64,000 nt of DNA from Sphaerisporangium rubeum (lineage in GTDB: Bacteria; Actinomycetota; Actinomycetes; Streptosporangiales; Streptosporangiaceae), in NCBI RefSeq assembly GCF_014207705.1, contig NZ_JACHIU010000001.1, positions 2,844,501-2,908,500 on the forward strand, given 5' to 3'. The position numbers and the translations under genes are program-made. Below the pieces are notes generated by a model. The model was not told the origin of the DNA. It searched no databases and saw only the letters and a program-made list of their open reading frames with translations. Shown here one piece after another: positions 61,153-64,000 of this stretch; position 1 is the first letter of the stretch, and every line of letters begins with the position of its first letter.

Positions 61153-62521
61153 GACCGTCGCCGACCGGGACCTAGCCCTGCTGGACACACTGATCGAGGC
61201 CGAGGAGTCGGTCTTCCTGGCCCGCACCGCCGAGTCGCGCCGCGTGCGCGCCGCCAGCGCGGACGTCCTGCCTGGCGGCGTCGCCTCCAACTGGCAGGAC
61301 GCGCCACCCGGCGCGGTGTGGATCTCCCACGGCGCGGGGTCGCGGGTCGTGGACGTGGACGGCACGTCGTACGTCGACCTGCACGGCGGCTTCGGCGTCG
61401 GCCTCGCCGGTCACGCGCACCCGGCGATCGTGGCGGCCGTGTCCGATCGGGTACGCAAAGGCACGCATTTCGCGCAGCCCACCGAGGACGCGGTCGTGGT
61501 GGCGCGCGAGCTGGCCCGGCGGTTCGGGGTGCCGCTGTGGCGGTTCGGCAACTCCGGCACCGAGTCCACCATGGACGCCGTGCACCTGATGCGGGCCGCC
61601 ACCGGCCGTATGAAGATCATCAAGGTGGAGGGGACGTACCACGGTCACCACGACAGTGTGCAGGTGTCGGTGTACCCCGGCCCCGAGGAGCGCGGCCCGG
61701 CGGGACGGCCGTACTCGGTGCCGGTGGGGCCCGCGGTGCCGCCGGCGCTGGCGCAGCTCACGCTGGTCGTGCCGTTCGGCGACCTGGAGCCGGTGGAACG
61801 GCTGCTGGTGGAGAACCCCGGCGAGATCGCCGGCATGATCATCGAGCCGATCATGATGAACATCGGGCTCATCGCACCGCCGGACGGCTACCTGGCCGGG
61901 CTGAAGGCGCTGCTGCACCGGCACGGCGCGTACCTGGCGTACGACGAGGTCAAGACCGGGCTCGCGGTGTCGCAAGGCGGGGCCACGCAGTGGTCCGGTG
62001 TGGTGCCGGACCTGATCTGCCTGGCCAAGGCCCTCGCCGGCGGCATCCCGTGCGGCGCGATCGGCGGGGTTCCCGAGCTCATGGGGATCATCGCCGACGG
62101 CACCTACGAGCAGGTCGGCACGTTCAACGGCAACCCGCTCACGATGGCCGCCGCGCGGGCCATGCTGTTCGACATCCTCGACGACGCGGCGTACCGGCAC
62201 TTCGAGCGGCTGCGGCGCGTCATGTCCGACGGCGCCGAGGAGATCCTGCACCGGTACGGTCTGCCGGGTCACGTGCGGTCCTACGGAGCCAAGGGGGCCG
62301 TCGTGTTCCACGACCGGCCGCTGCGCGACTACCGCGACTTCGTGGCGTACCCCGACCAGTGGGGGAACGCGCACTGGCTGTACCAGCACAACGGCGGCGT
62401 GTTCCTGCCGCCGTGGGGCAAGTGCGAGCAGTGGACGGTGTCGGTGCAGCACACCGAGGCCGACGTGCGGCGCTTCGTCGTCAACCTGGAACGGATGGCG
62501 GCACACCTGCGTCCGAGCTGA
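61136..62521 (+). CDS. Class III aminotransferase (glutamate-1-semialdehyde type)
   Basis: A 461-residue PLP enzyme. Key segments are LHGGFGVGLAGHAHPAIVAA, FGNSGTESTMDAVHLMRAAT, EGTYHGHHDSVQ, AYDEVKTGLAVSQGG and the PLP lysine in LICLAKALAGGIPCGAIGG (about residue 301), followed by GTFNGNPLTMAAARAML. It is not the haem-pathway enzyme by context; it probably removes or moves an amino group in the same catabolic pathway. GAAAGGA precedes ATG, which lies 17 bases inside the Rieske gene. Confidence 0.9.
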   Translation: MSVASETVADRDLALLDTLIEAEESVFLARTAESRRVRAASADVLPGGVASNWQDAPPGAVWISHGAGSRVVDVDGTSYVDLHGGFGVGLAGHAHPAIVAAVSDRVRKGTHFAQPTEDAVVVARELARRFGVPLWRFGNSGTESTMDAVHLMRAATGRMKIIKVEGTYHGHHDSVQVSVYPGPEERGPAGRPYSVPVGPAVPPALAQLTLVVPFGDLEPVERLLVENPGEIAGMIIEPIMMNIGLIAPPDGYLAGLKALLHRHGAYLAYDEVKTGLAVSQGGATQWSGVVPDLICLAKALAGGIPCGAIGGVPELMGIIADGTYEQVGTFNGNPLTMAAARAMLFDILDDAAYRHFERLRRVMSDGAEEILHRYGLPGHVRSYGAKGAVVFHDRPLRDYRDFVAYPDQWGNAHWLYQHNGGVFLPPWGKCEQWTVSVQHTEADVRRFVVNLERMAAHLRPS

Positions 62522-62574
62522 CGGCTCCGGCGCGGCGGCGCAGGAAAGGCGCGGTGCCGTTCAGGCATGGACCG

Positions 62575-62832
62575 TCAGGCCGGCATGGCCGCGAGCAGGT
62601 ACGCCAGCCGGGCCGCCGCCGCGTCGATGTCGTCCACCGTGCCGAGGCGGTACCCCCACGAGGTGACGAACGCGCCTTCGGAGCTGCAGGTGACGACCTC
62701 GTGCAGGTTGCTGCTGAAACGGTTGCGCACACGCACGCTGGCCGGGGAGCCCGGCACGACGCGGACCGCGAGGTCGATGTGGGTGCGAGTGGAGTCCGCG
62801 AAGCGCTCAAGGCAGGACATCGTGTCGAGCAC
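62575..62832 (-). CDS. Small hypothetical protein next to XRE-DUF5753
   Basis: 85 residues with SCLERFADSTRTHIDLAVRVVPG, RNRFSSNLHEVVTCSSEGAF and GTVDDIDAAAARLAYLLAAM; a compact alpha-beta fold with no recognised family. GTG 62832 has GGAGG eight bases upstream. It takes the position usually held by DUF397 behind an XRE-DUF5753 gene and may be a functional equivalent. Confidence 0.65.
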   Translation of the reverse strand: MLDTMSCLERFADSTRTHIDLAVRVVPGSPASVRVRNRFSSNLHEVVTCSSEGAFVTSWGYRLGTVDDIDAAAARLAYLLAAMPA

Positions 62833-62905
62833 CGGCCTCACCTCCAGATCACCTGGAAGGCAAGGATTGCATGATCTTGGGATGATCGGCAAGCAATTGT
62901 GCGGA

Positions 62906-63778
62906 TCAAGGCGTCGATTGTGAGGAGTACTCCACAAGTACGCGGACGATGAGCTCGCGGGCCTGCTCATGGAAGACCGAGGCCGCGCGCAGTTCCTCGA
63001 ACGCCGCCGCGTAGAACGCCACCTCCTCGGGGTCGCGCAGCAGCAACTCCTTGGTGCGCGTGGCCACCCCGACCAGCGACTCGTTGTAGATCCAGAACCC
63101 GTTCAACAGCGCCGACGGCAGCTCCGCGCCGAACGGGATGAGCCCGAACTCGACGTTCGGCAGCGTCGTCACCGCCAGCAGCCGGTCGAGCTGACCGCGC
63201 ATCACGTCGTCCGGCGCCAGCCGGTACCGCAGCACGGCCTCCGGCATCAGGAAGTGGAACCGGCGCTCGGGGTCGTACAGGATGTCCTGCCTGCGCATCC
63301 GCACCCGGATCGCCGCGTCCACGTCGTCCCCGACCCCCTGCACCCGCCGCACCTTGCTGAAGATGTGCCGCGCGTACTCGGCCGTCTGGAGCAGCCCGAT
63401 GATCACCCCCGGCTCGAACACCCGGAAGAGCAACGTGCGGGACTCCAGGTCGCGCACGTCCTCCTGCAGGGCCGCGAGCCCCGACTTGTGCCGCTGCCGC
63501 CAGGAGTCCTGCCGCTCGATCAGCGACACCGCCTGCGCGATCAGCGCGTCCATCACCTCCGGCGGCGCCTCCACCGCCTGCCCCCAGACGACCACGTCCT
63601 CCTCGGACGCGCTCTGCCGCGCGTTCTCGATCCGCGACACCTTGGACGCCTGCCAGCCGAGCCGCGCCGCGAGATCCTTCCCGGACATCTGCGCGGTCTC
63701 ACGCAGGTGCCGGAGCTGCGCGCCTAAAGTAACCCGCGCCTCCTGAAAGCCGCTCAAACCTACCTCCGGCTGGGGCAT
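62906..63778 (-). CDS. XRE-family regulator with DUF5753 domain
   Basis: About 290 residues: helix-turn-helix at about 18-65 (LGAQLRHLRETAQMSGKDLA, RLGWQASKVSRIENARQ) and DUF5753 from about 105 to 280 (FRVFEPGVIIGLLQTAEYARHIF, FHFLMPEAVLRYRLAP, VEFGLIPFGAE). Second regulator of this type in the window. Start ATG 63778 is tentative; no strong ribosome site is visible, and the open frame runs to 63901. Confidence 0.9.
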   Translation of the reverse strand: MPQPEVGLSGFQEARVTLGAQLRHLRETAQMSGKDLAARLGWQASKVSRIENARQSASEEDVVVWGQAVEAPPEVMDALIAQAVSLIERQDSWRQRHKSGLAALQEDVRDLESRTLLFRVFEPGVIIGLLQTAEYARHIFSKVRRVQGVGDDVDAAIRVRMRRQDILYDPERRFHFLMPEAVLRYRLAPDDVMRGQLDRLLAVTTLPNVEFGLIPFGAELPSALLNGFWIYNESLVGVATRTKELLLRDPEEVAFYAAAFEELRAASVFHEQARELIVRVLVEYSSQSTP

Positions 63779-63900
63779 CGGAACTCGCACGAGGGTAGAA
63801 CGGCGACGCCGGTCAGGCCATAGGGATCTCCCTATTCGTGACCGGAGCGACGTCATCGCAGCTGAACCCGGGGGAGCGGCCACCGCGCGGTCAGCGGCCA

Positions 63901-63921
63901 CCGCCGGTGCGCCACCGGCGG
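63901..63921. terminator. Hairpin terminator of the cut-off gene
   Basis: CCGCCGGTG-CGC-CACCGGCGG is a perfect 9-base stem eight bases after the stop of the minus-strand gene that runs off the window end. Confidence 0.7.
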
Positions 63922-63928
63922 CCGGCCC

Positions 63929-64000
63929 TCAGGCGAGCAGCCGCCGCGCGATCTCGGTGAGCAACTCGCGCGGCACCTCGACCGCGGTCTCCCCGTCCAG
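63929..64000 (-). CDS. C-terminal end of an unknown gene, cut by the window
   Basis: The last 23 codons of a minus-strand gene read LDGETAVEVPRELLTEIARR and LLA, followed by TGA and a hairpin. Too short to name. Confidence 0.5.
   Translation of the reverse strand: MDGETAVEVPRELLTEIARRLLA

Noticed and set aside
61136-62521. hemL (glutamate-1-semialdehyde aminomutase of haem synthesis)
   Set aside because: It lies in an oxygenase/importer operon with no haem genes, and the protein is longer at the N-terminus than HemL.

Overview
The window is high-GC actinobacterial chromosome. The mycothiol-type DinB proteins, the ATPase/XRE-DUF5753/DUF397 regulatory set, the WxL-like surface genes and an EACC1-type protein all fit the order Streptosporangiales or a close relative. 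I see no rRNA, tRNA, CRISPR array, integrase or intact insertion sequence. Most genes are ordinary chromosomal genes; the accessory parts are roughly 27-37 kb, 38-46 kb and 53-54 kb.

Layout. 0-6.5 kb: the 3' part of sbcC, an M50B-type membrane metallopeptidase with a probable CTG start, CorA, and a DinB-fold protein. 6.5-12 kb, minus strand: a fused alpha/beta E1 2-oxoacid dehydrogenase and a padR-drrA-drrB drug-exporter operon with a clear PadR operator. 11.4-17.7 kb: a TetR repressor divergent from an overlapping four-gene leucine/isovalerate operon (carboxyltransferase, biotin carboxylase, HMG-CoA lyase, acyl-CoA dehydrogenase). 17.8-27 kb: an MmyB-type regulator, a GNAT, a large unknown protein, psuG-psuK for pseudouridine breakdown, a FAD amine-oxidase-fold enzyme, and an XRE-cupin regulator facing a DHA2 efflux pump.

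27.4-36.6 kb: two long paralogous NACHT (STAND NTPase) proteins in the same orientation, separated by an NDP-forming acyl-CoA synthetase on the other strand. Each has an N-terminal membrane hairpin, a NACHT domain, a truncated formylglycine-generating-enzyme-like module without its catalytic half, and a shared C-terminal helical region. They also share a 17-bp element upstream. This is the best candidate here for an undescribed defence or signalling system.

36.9-46.7 kb: an AI-2E family permease, small secreted proteins (one a frameshifted pseudogene), the ATPase/XRE/DUF397 set with a duplicated DUF397 gene, a secreted CBM2-(TP)n-SMP-30 protein, and a HEPN-like protein with three zinc ribbons next to a transposase fossil. 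46.7-50.4 kb: a WYL regulator with its divergent DinB-fold target, a TetR, and a WxL/DUF916/WxL-like surface trio. 50.3-53.8 kb: a TetR with a duplicated start region, SnoaL-like, acyl-CoA dehydrogenase, a membrane protein and an EACC1-like protein. 53.8-62.5 kb: MFS exporter, PotCBD-type importer genes, then divergently an FAD oxidoreductase, a Rieske oxygenase and a class III aminotransferase, probably one catabolic unit for an amine or quaternary ammonium compound. The end holds a second XRE-DUF5753 pair and a cut-off gene.

A shared palindrome, TGACTG-N6-CAGTCA, lies in front of the acyl-CoA synthetase, the second acyl-CoA dehydrogenase and the Pot/Rieske divergent promoter. It suggests one regulon spread over 25 kb.
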